Shown in pieces: positions 7,622 through 16,619 of a stretch of DNA of 64,000 nucleotides. The stretch lies in NCBI RefSeq assembly GCF_027257955.1, contig NZ_JANZNQ010000011.1, positions 62,001-126,000 on the forward strand. Direction: 5' to 3'. The DNA is from Zhongshania aquatica. GTDB taxonomy: Bacteria > Pseudomonadota > Gammaproteobacteria > Pseudomonadales > Spongiibacteraceae. Position 1 is the stretch's first letter. The number at the start of each line of letters is the position of its first letter. Position numbers and translations under genes: made by a program. The notes under the pieces were generated by a model, which worked only from the letters and a program-made list of their open reading frames with translations, did no database searches and was not told the origin of the DNA.

Positions 7622-7886
7622 TCTTCGATAGGCCACTTTCTTCCCATTTCCAAAAGTAGGTCAGCAATTGATCTGAGGCTAAACGTGCACGAATGGGCAA
7701 GAAAACCGGATACTGAATACAATCCAACTATCTGAACCGTGGTCACAATAGGGTTCTGATTAGATGGCGGTTGTCTCTGGAGGCTTAGTAGTTTTATGCA
7801 TTTGACGTATCGTCGCTATCATGTTCAAAAACTGCAATGTTTGATATTCGCTATCGTAAAAAGCAGCAAACACCATCTCACTTGCG

Positions 7887-9623
7887 TTACTTTTGGGGCA
7901 ACAACTTTAAACCAACCGACAGAATACGATCTCCCTCAAGACTTTGCACAATGAGTTTTACCGGCCCTATTCGAACGTTATCGCCAATGACGGGTTTGCC
8001 GTGAAAGTGCTTAACAATAAATTGTGCTACTGATATATCGCCCACGTTAGGATCGGGATCGAAACCATAGGCTTGGGCGATGTCGGCTAATTTCGCGTCG
8101 GGCTGTAGCGAAAACTCGCCAAAGAAGTAGCTTGTGTTAGGTGAGGGTGACGGCGTGCTAGCTGCAAATACCCGAGCGAGTCCAGTTTTGGCACTGGTTG
8201 ACGATAAGATGACAACTTGGTCGTCGTCTTTTAGCGTTTGTTCCTCTTTGTTCTCTACCAGTATTCCGTGTCTAATAATTCCGAGGAATTGGCTGCCTTC
8301 TTTCATGGGTAAGTTTTTTGCTGCCAAACCGGCTGCGCGACTTTCTGCCACTACGCTGTATATCAATAGTTCTTTGTCGTTGTCGTGCATAAGCGTTAAG
8401 TGCTGGTGTTTAGGCTCTTTGTTGGATGGTGGCAGTTCTATCTGCAGCCATTTCGCAATCGGCGCGATTGTCCAGCCTTGTAGAATGAGAGAGATCAAAA
8501 CCACGAAAAATACCAGCTCGAAATAGGTTTGTGTGTGCTCTAATCCCGCCAGGGAGGGAAACAAGGCAAGAATGATGGGGACTGCACCGCGCAGGCCGCA
8601 CCAGCCGATAAAAACTTGCTCGCGCCAGGGGAAGTGGAATGGCAGCAGAGACAGCCAAACCGCTATGGGTCGAGCAATGAATATGAGTACGAATGCGATG
8701 GCCAAGCCGGGTAATATAAAGGGAATCAGGTTGCTCGGTGTAATAAGTAAGCCGAGCATTAGAAACATACCTATTTGGCTTAACCAAGCCATGCCGTCAT
8801 GAAAACGACGAACGTCATTACTGAAGGGCAGGGGGGTATTGCCAATCATGACGCCCGTGATAAAAATGGCCAGAAAACCACTTCCATCGAGAACGGTGGT
8901 TCCGCCGAATATACTGAGCCCACCCGCGAGGGTTAGCAAAGGATAAAGTGACGGAGTGAGGCGCAGCGTTTTGAGTAGAAGCGTCAATAGATAGCCACCG
9001 GCAAGGCCAATGGCTAAACCTAGACCTATTTGGCTGAGCAGCTCTTGGACTACCGTCCAACCTAGACTGGCGCCACTGTCGCTTATTTGCAGTATTTGCA
9101 CCATGGTAATGGTCAAGAAAATTGCCATCGGGTCGTTTGATCCCGACTCAATTTCGAGCGTCGCACTGGTACGTTCTTTTAATTCTAGCCCCGCTGTTCT
9201 CAGCAGCCCAAATACTGCTGCGGCATCGGTGGATCCGACAATAGCGCCAATTAGCAGCCCCTCTTGCCAAGATAAATTTAATATCCAGTGCGCTGCGAAG
9301 CCGGTGATCGCGGCTGTTGCGAATACGCCCAGCGTAGCCAGCGACAGTGCGGGTTTTAGACTGACCCGGAAGGTATCCTTTCGGGTGCCTAGACCGCCGT
9401 CAAATATGATAATAGCTAGGGCTAAGTTGCCATATAGAAATGCTAGGCTGAAATCATCAAATGTGATGCCGCCAAAACCATCTTCGCCAGCGAGCATGCC
9501 TAGTAATAGGAATACCAACAGCAGGGGTGCGCCGATGCGTCGTGATAGCACGCTCGCTATAACGCAGAGAAACGCGAGGACTGCGCCACCGAAAATGTAT
9601 TGGTATATAAGCTCTATAGTCAC
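7887..9623 (-). CDS. nhaP2: potassium/proton antiporter (NhaP2/CvrA family)
   Basis: A 578-residue inner-membrane antiporter exchanging K+ (or Na+) for H+. The first ~390 residues hold about 12 membrane segments of the CPA1 family, with the DGGLGTR segment near residue 75 and the SGSNDP motif near 160 carrying the ion-binding acidic residue. A TrkA-C/RCK_C domain follows (about 400-480, containing GSQFLGIIRHG), then a CorC/HlyC-type C-terminal domain (about 490-575). Length and order match NhaP2. The start ATG at 9623 is close to a GGATCA-type weak site. It is monocistronic, probably ending at the terminator near 7600. Confidence 0.9.
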   Translation of the reverse strand: MTIELIYQYIFGGAVLAFLCVIASVLSRRIGAPLLLVFLLLGMLAGEDGFGGITFDDFSLAFLYGNLALAIIIFDGGLGTRKDTFRVSLKPALSLATLGVFATAAITGFAAHWILNLSWQEGLLIGAIVGSTDAAAVFGLLRTAGLELKERTSATLEIESGSNDPMAIFLTITMVQILQISDSGASLGWTVVQELLSQIGLGLAIGLAGGYLLTLLLKTLRLTPSLYPLLTLAGGLSIFGGTTVLDGSGFLAIFITGVMIGNTPLPFSNDVRRFHDGMAWLSQIGMFLMLGLLITPSNLIPFILPGLAIAFVLIFIARPIAVWLSLLPFHFPWREQVFIGWCGLRGAVPIILALFPSLAGLEHTQTYFELVFFVVLISLILQGWTIAPIAKWLQIELPPSNKEPKHQHLTLMHDNDKELLIYSVVAESRAAGLAAKNLPMKEGSQFLGIIRHGILVENKEEQTLKDDDQVVILSSTSAKTGLARVFAASTPSPSPNTSYFFGEFSLQPDAKLADIAQAYGFDPDPNVGDISVAQFIVKHFHGKPVIGDNVRIGPVKLIVQSLEGDRILSVGLKLLPQK

Positions 9624-9777
9624 TAATTGATCCTGGTTAGCGTTTAAATTGCCCTTTATGGACAGATTTTTTCGGATTTTGATCTCAAGTAAGATGAATA
9701 TTGTTTATCGTATTTATATACGCGCTAGCGATTACTTCGCAAGATTGCTGCGCGCTTGAAATGTTACTATCTAAGCT

Positions 9778-9939
9778 TCATAGAGGAATATCTTGCTTAA
9801 ATAACCCGTGGATGGCGAATTGATATTGTAATGCAATAGTTTGCGCTAGTGATGCGCTCTGCGTTAGTTTGTTTCTGAACATAAGCGTTTGTTCGTTTTG
9901 CAGTTCTTTCGTCTCAGGACCTCGTTGCAACACAGGCAT
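9778..9939 (-). CDS. possible small protein, 53 residues
   Basis: The 492-nt stretch between the antiporter and the DJ-1-like gene contains one protein-like frame on the minus strand, ATG at 9939 to TGA at 9778-9780. It begins MPVLQRGPETKELQNEQ and ends HGLFKQDIPL. The composition is hydrophilic and helical, unlike random translation. There is no good ribosome binding site, and the frame is open only a short way upstream, so it could also be the tail of a decayed gene. The rest of the stretch should carry promoters of the flanking genes. Confidence 0.3.
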   Translation of the reverse strand: MPVLQRGPETKELQNEQTLMFRNKLTQSASLAQTIALQYQFAIHGLFKQDIPL

Positions 9940-10115
9940 GATAGTCAGATCTAGCCATACGCGTGGCGCGTTTTAACAACCCACACTAAATGCAAGAAAT
10001 CTAGCGTTTACTTATACTTTCTCCCAATTACCATCTGATTGATAAACGTGTCTTAATAGTCGATTGACTTACGTTGCAATAGCAACAAGCCATTTTTGAA
10101 GACTGGAGAGTATTA

Positions 10116-10787
10116 ATGAAAAAAGTTCTGATTCCCGTCACAAATCACGCCACGCTAGGTGATACAGATAAAACAAACGGGACGTATGCCCCGGAGCTTA
10201 CTCATGCCCTGCAGGTATTGTTAGAAGCAGGGCTAGACTACGACATTGCCTCGATAAAAGGCGGCAAAGCGCCGCTTTACGGCACCGATATCGAGGGTGA
10301 TTCGGTTAACGAGGCCATTCTAAATAATGAAGAATTTCAAAATCGTATCAACAATACGCTAGCGGTTTCGCAGGTGAATATTGATGACTATGCTGCCGTA
10401 TTCTATCCTGGTGGCTTCGGTCTGTTGTCGGATTTAGCAATGAATGAAGACTTTGCCAAACTCAGCGCCAAGCATTATGAGGGCGGTGGAATCTTGGCTG
10501 CGGTGTGTCATGGTCCAGGTGCTTTATTGCCGATTACACTGAGTAGTGGTGAAAAGCTATTAGCCAGTAAATTTGTTACTGGCTTTACACGGGAAGAGGA
10601 GATCGATTTTGGCACTCTTGCCGATATTCCTTTCCTGCTTGAGGAATCGCTTGCTCGAAGCGCTGCGCGTTACAGTAAAGTTCAGCCTTGGGGGGTGTTT
10701 GTAATTGAGGACGAACGGGTGATAACTGGACAAAACCCGGCAAGCGCTCATGCTGTTGGTGAGGCGCTCGTTCGGCATCTGGCTTAG
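10116..10787 (+). CDS. DJ-1/PfpI superfamily, type 1 glutamine amidotransferase domain protein
   Basis: A 223-residue protein with the nucleophile elbow AVCHGPGALL (Cys131) and an upstream VFYPGGFG segment, as in Hsp31/HchA-like and other class I amidotransferase-like proteins. It ends with a GQNPASAHAVGEAL segment typical of the group. Relatives act as chaperone/glyoxalase III or protein deglycase-like enzymes against reactive carbonyls. The exact activity here is inferred only to family level. A GGAGAG-type site precedes ATG 10116. It is a single gene followed by an unrelated same-strand gene after 130 nt. Confidence 0.85.
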   Translation: MKKVLIPVTNHATLGDTDKTNGTYAPELTHALQVLLEAGLDYDIASIKGGKAPLYGTDIEGDSVNEAILNNEEFQNRINNTLAVSQVNIDDYAAVFYPGGFGLLSDLAMNEDFAKLSAKHYEGGGILAAVCHGPGALLPITLSSGEKLLASKFVTGFTREEEIDFGTLADIPFLLEESLARSAARYSKVQPWGVFVIEDERVITGQNPASAHAVGEALVRHLA

Positions 10788-10919
10788 TCTAACAAGTGCT
10801 AATTGTGCTTGATTTCAATCTGTTTGTATTAACAGTTTGGGCTCGTCGCAATGCTGTATTTTCATCACCGTATATCTTAAATTGTTGTTTGTTTTTAAGC
10901 TAAAAAGGAACCCCCTGTT

Positions 10920-11375
10920 ATGACCGCAATTAAGCTTCCAGATTATCTCCCTGCGTGGATGAGTGAGCATGTAAATACTTATCTTGAAGACGGTGAGGCC
11001 GGTCATTTGTGGGATGCTAGCTTGGGTGGTGGCAAAGGCAAGCTAACCACATTATTACTGACAACCAAGGGGCGTAAGTCGGGTAAGACTTTAATACTTC
11101 CGTTAATTTACCGACCTACAGATAATGGCGGTTTTTGTGTTATTGCCTCTAAAGGCGGCGCGCCCGAGCATCCGGCTTGGTTCCTGAATTTACAAGCGAA
11201 TCAAGACATACAGCTAAAAGTGATAAATGACGAGTTTAAAGCCGTAGCTAAAGTTGCTACCGGGGCGCAGCGTGAAGAGTTGTGGAATTTGATGGAGGAT
11301 TATTTTCCTCCGTACGCAAATTATAAAGCAGCTACGGATAGGGAAATTCCCGTTGTGGTTTTTTATCCTGCTTAA
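10920..11375 (+). CDS. nitroreductase/deazaflavin-dependent oxidoreductase family (Ddn-like)
   Basis: A 151-residue protein with the split-barrel fold signature of the DUF385/Ddn family: LLTTKGRKSGKTLILPLIYRP (about 44-64) followed by a VIASKGGAPEHPAWFLNLQAN block. In actinobacteria these proteins bind the deazaflavin F420 or flavins. Related proteins occur in marine gammaproteobacteria, where the cofactor is unsettled. ATG 10920 lies after AAAAGGAACCCCC. It probably acts as a cytosolic reductase of unknown substrate. No F420 biosynthesis gene is visible in this window. Confidence 0.8.
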   Translation: MTAIKLPDYLPAWMSEHVNTYLEDGEAGHLWDASLGGGKGKLTTLLLTTKGRKSGKTLILPLIYRPTDNGGFCVIASKGGAPEHPAWFLNLQANQDIQLKVINDEFKAVAKVATGAQREELWNLMEDYFPPYANYKAATDREIPVVVFYPA

Positions 11376-11693
11376 ATGACTTAGAGAATGGCCGGGAATT
11401 GAAATCCATACGTATTACAAAGTGTGCGGCGAAACCTGTATGTAGTACCGTTAGAAGCATTGCCCTCGGCCTGAGGCTGCGGGCCCTAGTGTTAATTTAG
11501 TGTTTGGACTAAGTGCCGCGTATCTTTAGCGTAAATTTATTTTGGATGCTACGTATACGAGATGTGCGAATATTTTATGTCGTTTATTGGCTAAGCTTAG
11601 GTTTTAAACATTTAGAATGTAAGATATCAAATATACTATTTTCGCATTCTTGGAATATCTCCGTTTGTTGATGAGAACACCGTTTTTTGTAAA
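11376..11693. other. 318-nt intergenic stretch without a gene
   Basis: I see no supportable gene. A GC-rich hairpin (GCCC 11462-11465 with GGGC 11481-11484, plus an inner CCTC/GAGG) lies about 90 nt after the Ddn-like gene and may weaken read-through, but it has no T-run. The rest is AT-rich and lies at the 3' end of the EAL gene on the minus strand. Confidence 0.4.
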
Positions 11694-12887
11694 CTAGTAG
11701 ATTTGCGCGGACTCACCATTCGTGGTCGAGCGAAATGAAAATTGCTTTAAGAGGCCTTGTTGACACTCTTTTGAGTAGACTTCTTGTAGCAGCGAACTAA
11801 CCGTGCTGCTCATTTCGAAAAAGTCAGGTAACAATTTGTCAATTAGCGCCTGATCTCCGGCACATTTTGCACTTAACATTATTTTGGCAATTTCATAGCA
11901 GTTTTTGTACACAGTATTAAGCTGGTTATAGGCTTCAATATCGACACTGTCCGTTACTTCAAGTAGGAATATTCCTGTTGCCGCGTCTTCAGGCTCGAAA
12001 GGCACAATATTAATGTTTGCATTTGACATGTAGAGGGAGCAATGAACCTTTCGAACCCACTCAATGTAGTCCACCATGGCCTTGTAAACATGTCCATGGA
12101 TAAACGTGCGCCAAACGAGTTTTTTATTTAAAAACTCGATTAGTGTCGGAAGCGCTAGTGGTTTACTGATGTAATAGCCTTGGGCGTGTTCGCATCCGAC
12201 TCCCATCAAGTAACCAACAAGGTCTTGGTTATCTACGCCTTCTGCAATAGAGTCCATTTTAAGTTGGTGGGCGAGTTTAATACTATGATCTAGTAGCGTA
12301 AGACCATCAGGCGTTGCCATAGCATCTTTAGTAATGCTGTAGTCTATCTTTAAGCAGGTAAATGGCAGATTACGTAGTTGGTCAAAAGTCGCGTGTGCCG
12401 TTCCAAAGTCATCAATCGCTAGTCCAATATTATTTGCTTTTAGTTCTGCTATTTGTAGTAAGCCCGTGTCACTAAGCGATAAGGCCGAGCTTTCGGTTAA
12501 CTCGATTTTAATCTTAGAGCGATCGATGCCAGAGTCGTCTATAAGGCTAAATAATGTTGGAATAAAAGTATCATCACTAAGATCTTTGGCTGATATATTG
12601 AACGATGAAACAATAGTTTCATTTGCTAGAAGTATACTTTTTTGATCGTCGAGGAAGCGCGGGATCATTGCTTTGGTGATTTCTGTTATAAAGCCGGTTT
12701 CTTCAGCAAAAGGTATGAACTCCGAAGGCGCGATCAAATCGCCATTGTTTTTTTTCCACCGGATAAGTGCTTCGACACCGTCTATCTTGCCTGTCCGTAA
12801 CGAAAGTATAGGTTGGTAATGGAAAAGAAATTCATTATTTTTTAGTGCGTCTGATAGTTGTTCTACAGTTAAATTTTCGACAGCCAT
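11694..12887 (-). CDS. EAL domain cyclic-di-GMP phosphodiesterase with unknown C-terminal region
   Basis: A 397-residue protein. Residues about 10-245 form an EAL domain with the hallmark residues: EAL in VEALIRW, N in FNISAKDL, E in IELTES, the DDFGT loop, K in LKIDYS and E in AEGVDNQD. It should therefore hydrolyse c-di-GMP to pGpG. About 150 C-terminal residues are of unknown fold and contain dispersed Cys and His. No GGDEF or membrane segment is present, so it is probably cytosolic and regulated through the C-terminal part. It is a single gene. Its likely partners are the FleQ-like activator and the cellulose locus in this window. Confidence 0.85.
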   Translation of the reverse strand: MAVENLTVEQLSDALKNNEFLFHYQPILSLRTGKIDGVEALIRWKKNNGDLIAPSEFIPFAEETGFITEITKAMIPRFLDDQKSILLANETIVSSFNISAKDLSDDTFIPTLFSLIDDSGIDRSKIKIELTESSALSLSDTGLLQIAELKANNIGLAIDDFGTAHATFDQLRNLPFTCLKIDYSITKDAMATPDGLTLLDHSIKLAHQLKMDSIAEGVDNQDLVGYLMGVGCEHAQGYYISKPLALPTLIEFLNKKLVWRTFIHGHVYKAMVDYIEWVRKVHCSLYMSNANINIVPFEPEDAATGIFLLEVTDSVDIEAYNQLNTVYKNCYEIAKIMLSAKCAGDQALIDKLLPDFFEMSSTVSSLLQEVYSKECQQGLLKQFSFRSTTNGESAQIY

Positions 12888-13272
12888 TTTATCTTCCTCG
12901 ATATTTTCTATGCCAAAGCATTGGAAAGCCGAGCGCGCTCGCTATCAGGCTAGGTGCTTTGCTAAATTCGACGCAACTCATTAACTTTATAGAGAAAAAT
13001 GTGGGGAATAATGTTTAGGGCTGTTTTGAGAAAATGAGCATACCTGCCGCAGTATCGAGCATATCCCTAGATGGTAAAGAAGTATACGTATTTGTTTGTT
13101 GCTATATCAATTTATTAGGATGTTGTTTATGTGATGACGCAAGCGTTCGGTCGCTAACTCGATTAGTTTGATAAATGTTGCTGCGAATTGTGTGGCGAGT
13201 TTCGCATTTTAAGTGCTGGCGTTATTCATATTCTATGTGGCGCTCAGGGGCTTTCAGCTCGCTTGACTCCAT
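12888..13272. other. 385-nt intergenic stretch without a clear gene
   Basis: It lies between the EAL gene start and the 3' end of the YcaQ-like gene, both on the minus strand, so it should carry the EAL promoter. A 44-codon plus-strand frame near 13032 has no ribosome binding site and an odd composition. I do not support it. Confidence 0.4.
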
Positions 13273-14472
13273 TCATAGCGCGATATTAACGAGTTCAACT
13301 TGAAATTTTTCCGCGTAAATTTGGGGCTGTGTTTTATGCAGACTCACTGTCGCGCAGCCGTTAAATTTCAAAAATGCGGGAAGCCTTTGACATAGCAGGT
13401 TAAAAAACTTGTCAGTATTATTTAGGGATGTTTCTAAGGCTAAATGATGGATATATAAGTGGGATTTCTGTCGGTCGGCTTTGCAATCCATTCTTGCTAC
13501 AAGATTACCGTTACACAATAGGGGTAGTGAGAAATAGCCGTACTGACGTTTCGATTCAGGTACGTAGCACTCAATTAAATAGTCAAAATCGAACAGCGCT
13601 TTGGTGCGCTTGCGCTGAATTAGTAAATTGTCGAAGGGGGATAATATTGTCAATCTATCGCGAGGCAGCGGTTTGTTTATCAGCTTCATTGAGTTGCTTA
13701 GTGCATAGTATGTATTGCCAGCGACCTCGACTTGCTCTAGTTCGCCGCTGGATATCATCTCCCTGAGCATCGAGGTGATGAGTGGCTTTGTATTCTTTAG
13801 CAAATAACCTATTTCGTTAGCTTGACCCAGTCCATTTGCCTGTAGATAACGCTTAATAAGAAACCGTGCATGTTCGTCTGGTGTCGGAGTTGATGTGTTT
13901 ATATTCACTGGCAGTACGCGTTCAGTTAGGTCGTAAACTTTATGGAAATTGACGCGGCTTGCGATCATCAATTCACCCTGCATATAAAGGCTTTCCAGTG
14001 CACGTTTTGCAGGTTTGGCGCTCCAATCCTGACGTTTTTTACCCGTATGCTCAAAGTCCTTGGCCTTTAACGGGCCTTCTTCCCTTATGCGTTTTAGTAC
14101 TTCCTTCATGAGTTTAGGTTCGGGTGCATACCAGTGACGTTGATCGCCGTTGGCGATGGCGTGCTTGCGCGGCAAACTGTGGCGATAGTCACGCATAGGC
14201 AAATATGCGGCTGCGTGTGACCAGTATTCGAAGACTTTCTTGTCGGCGACTAGTTGGTCGAGTTGCTCAGCTTTGTAGCGCGGGTTGCGATTCCACAAGG
14301 TGTGGTGATGTGCGCGCTGAATGGCAGAGATGGTATCTATTTGCACATAACCGAGGTGCTCGATAGCTGCCAAGGTAGCTTCTTGTGCACTCCCACTTTG
14401 TTTGGTGGCGGGCAGCCGCTGGGAGTGTAATACGAGCTTTCTGGCTTCTTGTTCTGAAAGCTGGAATGTCAT
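13273..14472 (-). CDS. YcaQ-like winged-helix DNA glycosylase (HTH_42 family)
   Basis: A 399-residue protein of the YcaQ/AlkX family, which unhooks interstrand DNA crosslinks and removes bulky alkyl-purine adducts. The N-terminal LSEQEARKLVLHSQRL start, the catalytic-type QID motif (GYVQIDTI, about residues 36-43) and the HHTLWNRNPRY segment are visible. Tandem winged helices follow. ATG 14472 is followed by a typical start. It lies 15 nt downstream of the metal-sensor-like repressor gene on the same strand, so the two may be cotranscribed. Confidence 0.85.
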   Translation of the reverse strand: MTFQLSEQEARKLVLHSQRLPATKQSGSAQEATLAAIEHLGYVQIDTISAIQRAHHHTLWNRNPRYKAEQLDQLVADKKVFEYWSHAAAYLPMRDYRHSLPRKHAIANGDQRHWYAPEPKLMKEVLKRIREEGPLKAKDFEHTGKKRQDWSAKPAKRALESLYMQGELMIASRVNFHKVYDLTERVLPVNINTSTPTPDEHARFLIKRYLQANGLGQANEIGYLLKNTKPLITSMLREMISSGELEQVEVAGNTYYALSNSMKLINKPLPRDRLTILSPFDNLLIQRKRTKALFDFDYLIECYVPESKRQYGYFSLPLLCNGNLVARMDCKADRQKSHLYIHHLALETSLNNTDKFFNLLCQRLPAFLKFNGCATVSLHKTQPQIYAEKFQVELVNIAL

Positions 14473-14487
14473 TTTTGCGGTCTTGCC

Positions 14488-14760
14488 TTAAGCATACTTT
14501 GCCAGTATTCGGGTGATGTCTTCTACGCCGGTTTCCATGTCGTCGGTCATGACAGCGTGTTTTTCCAGTTCTTGAGACATTGCGCAGGACATCATAGTGA
14601 AAAAGGCCTTGTCCATCGCCTTACGCGCCGCCGCCATTTGCGCCGCAATGGCTTCGCACTCTTCGCCATTTTCAAGTTGGCGTTGAATACCACGAATCTG
14701 GCCTTCAATACGACGGAGTCTGTTAGTGAGGTCTTTGCGTTTCTTTACCCATTTGTCCAC
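14488..14760 (-). CDS. CsoR/RcnR/FrmR family (DUF156) transcriptional repressor
   Basis: A 90-residue all-helical repressor with the family core LTNRLRRIEGQIRGIQRQL. I choose GTG at 14760 because GAGAGGAAA lies just upstream and the resulting length is that of the family; the frame is open another 70 codons without resemblance. The conserved first-ligand Cys is present (Cys35, in EECEAI). The usual His about 25 residues later is Ala60, with a Cys at 59 instead. The sensed signal (metal, formaldehyde or sulfur species) therefore cannot be assigned. It precedes the YcaQ-like gene on the same strand. Confidence 0.8.
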   Translation of the reverse strand: MDKWVKKRKDLTNRLRRIEGQIRGIQRQLENGEECEAIAAQMAAARKAMDKAFFTMMSCAMSQELEKHAVMTDDMETGVEDITRILAKYA

Positions 14761-15032
14761 GATGAGTTTCCTCTCGTTGTTTGCATTGGTGTGTTGGATA
14801 GTATTGCGTTCAGCAAATACGACGTTCTTAGTGTACCTCATCAGGTATACGCCTACGGGTATATTTTTGATGTTCAAACGAGTGATTTTATAGGTGTATG
14901 GCGAGTCGTTCTGGGTGAACGGCTGTCCGGTAATCGTATTGTCTCGGCGGCGAGGAATGGTACTATGCAATTGAAATACTATGTGTCAGCGCACCTAGAT
15001 GGTGTCGCTGCTGATGTTGAGAAAAGCTATTT

Positions 15033-15548
15033 ATGCGTTTGCCCGCTTTTATTTTGCACCGTCTACAGGCTAGAGCCGAAAAGATTTCCCTCCGTACACC
15101 CAGTAAAATCATTGGTACTGACTATTTGACGCGCTGGTATGTTATCCCGCGCAACCGCCTGTTCAATGTGTATCTGCATCATGTTACTGGCGATGACCCA
15201 GATACTAATTTGCACGACCATCCTTGGATATTCAATTCATCGATAGTTTTGCGTGGCCGGATACTAGAGGAAATGCCGGTTAAGGATAGAGTATTGGAGA
15301 CTGGTAGTTTTACGACCCGTATGGGAAGAGCGCCGCACCGTTTGGTGTTGAATACACCCGATAGTCTCACACTGTTTATTACCGGACCAAAAATGCGGAA
15401 ATGGGGGTTTTACACGCCTGCTGGCTGGGTGGATAGCAAGTCTTATTTACGTGCAGATGGCAACGGTCGAAATGTGACGACATTGTATTCTTTACCTGCA
15501 AAAAATGACGCCGCAGTACAGCTAGATACTAAAAAACGGTCAGCGTAA
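15033..15548 (+). CDS. cupin-like protein of unknown function
   Basis: A 171-residue protein with a small cupin-type barrel. TNLHDHPWIFNSSIVLRG (about 63-80) carries an H-x-H pair suited to metal binding, and a later GRAPHRLVL segment supplies a third His. The family is widespread but uncharacterised. ATG 15033 gives a plausible N-terminus; no strong ribosome binding site is seen. It is followed after 60 nt by an esterase gene on the same strand, but nothing shows a shared pathway. Confidence 0.65.
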   Translation: MRLPAFILHRLQARAEKISLRTPSKIIGTDYLTRWYVIPRNRLFNVYLHHVTGDDPDTNLHDHPWIFNSSIVLRGRILEEMPVKDRVLETGSFTTRMGRAPHRLVLNTPDSLTLFITGPKMRKWGFYTPAGWVDSKSYLRADGNGRNVTTLYSLPAKNDAAVQLDTKKRSA

Positions 15549-15608
15549 TACCACGCTAGTTTTGTGGGAACTGATCGTAATATTTATCATTAATAATAAG
15601 AATGACAT

Positions 15609-16505
15609 ATGAAAACAAAAATTAAAGCAGCAGTGATACGGCGAGTGATCAAAGCGGACACTCTATTTCGTTGGTTAGGTAAGACCGCCAAACATATTCT
15701 TGTTCGCAAATGCGATATTGAAACCGGACATGGCCGTATTCCTCTGCGGATTTATCAGCCACCGGGTGATGGCCCGTATCCGGTTGTGGTTTACTATCAC
15801 GGCGGTGGCTGGGTAATTGGTGACCTCGTCGTCTATGATCCGCTGTGTCGAGATCTCTGTAATCACAGCGATTGCATTGTTGTCGCGGTGGATTATCGGC
15901 TCGCTCCAGAACACCCGTTTCCAGCTGCACCCGAAGACTGTTTGGCTGCTCTCAAATGGACCTACGAACATATTGCGCAATATGGTGGCCTGCCAAATTC
16001 TATTGTAGTGGCTGGAGATAGTGCAGGTGGTAATTTGGCTGCGGTTACCGCGCTTCAGGCCAGGGAATGTTTGCCGGGAGTGGTTAAGGGACAGGTCTTA
16101 ATATATCCCGTGACTGACCATTACGATCCGGGCACGCCTTCTTATGTAGAGAATGCTAAAGGCCCGGTGCTCACCCGTAATTTAATGGTATGGTTTTGGG
16201 ATACTTATCTACAAAACAGTCCCTTGCTAGACGTTGGGCAAACCCGTCATCCACGTGCAACGCCGCTTACCCGCAGTGATTTAAATGACTTACCGCCAAC
16301 CCTATTACTTACGGCAGAGCGAGATCCCTTGCGGGATGATGGCGCAAACTATGCTGCCCGCTTACAGCAGTATGACAATGAGGTGCAGTACAGTTTATAT
16401 CCTGGTGCCTGCCACGGTTTTGTTGGTTTGCAGGGGGCAAATCCGGACCATAATAAAGCGATGGAAGAAATCAGTGCTTGGTTAGCAGCCCTGTTTATAA
16501 GGTAG
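15609..16505 (+). CDS. alpha/beta hydrolase, HSL (family IV) esterase
   Basis: A 298-residue esterase of the hormone-sensitive-lipase group. The oxyanion motif YHGGGW lies near residue 65, the nucleophile elbow GDSAGG (Ser ~139) follows, and the acid/His are in TAERDPLRDDG and GACHGFVG. It probably cleaves short- to medium-chain acyl esters in the cytosol. The leader is a plain AATAATAAGA stretch before ATG 15609. It converges with the acyl-CoA synthetase gene, whose terminator lies in between. Confidence 0.9.
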   Translation: MKTKIKAAVIRRVIKADTLFRWLGKTAKHILVRKCDIETGHGRIPLRIYQPPGDGPYPVVVYYHGGGWVIGDLVVYDPLCRDLCNHSDCIVVAVDYRLAPEHPFPAAPEDCLAALKWTYEHIAQYGGLPNSIVVAGDSAGGNLAAVTALQARECLPGVVKGQVLIYPVTDHYDPGTPSYVENAKGPVLTRNLMVWFWDTYLQNSPLLDVGQTRHPRATPLTRSDLNDLPPTLLLTAERDPLRDDGANYAARLQQYDNEVQYSLYPGACHGFVGLQGANPDHNKAMEEISAWLAALFIR

Positions 16506-16558
16506 GCAGCGAACATATAAACAAGCGGAACATAGGCAGTTAGAACGACGTTTTAGCG

Positions 16559-16589
16559 TAAAAAAATAGGCAGTACTGGTACTGCCTAT
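16559..16589 (-). terminator. Rho-independent terminator of acyl-CoA synthetase gene
   Basis: ATAGGCAGTAC (16566-16576) and GTACTGCCTAT (16579-16589) form a perfect 11-bp stem. On the minus strand it is followed by a run of T (A-run at 16560-16566 on plus). It sits 30 nt past the stop of the synthetase gene. Confidence 0.85.
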
Positions 16590-16619
16590 CTCGAATCAAT
16601 TTGCTTGAAAAAGCATTGG

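Noticed and set aside
7402-7746. 114-residue minus-strand frame
   Set aside because: It overlaps the 3' end of the exported-protein gene and spans a terminator hairpin, and shows no family motif.
9010-9630. 206-residue plus-strand frame
   Set aside because: It is antisense to the K+/H+ antiporter gene. The composition is a mirror of membrane codons.
14557-15129. 190-residue plus-strand frame
   Set aside because: It is antisense to the CsoR-family gene and overlaps the cupin-like gene start. No family is recognisable.
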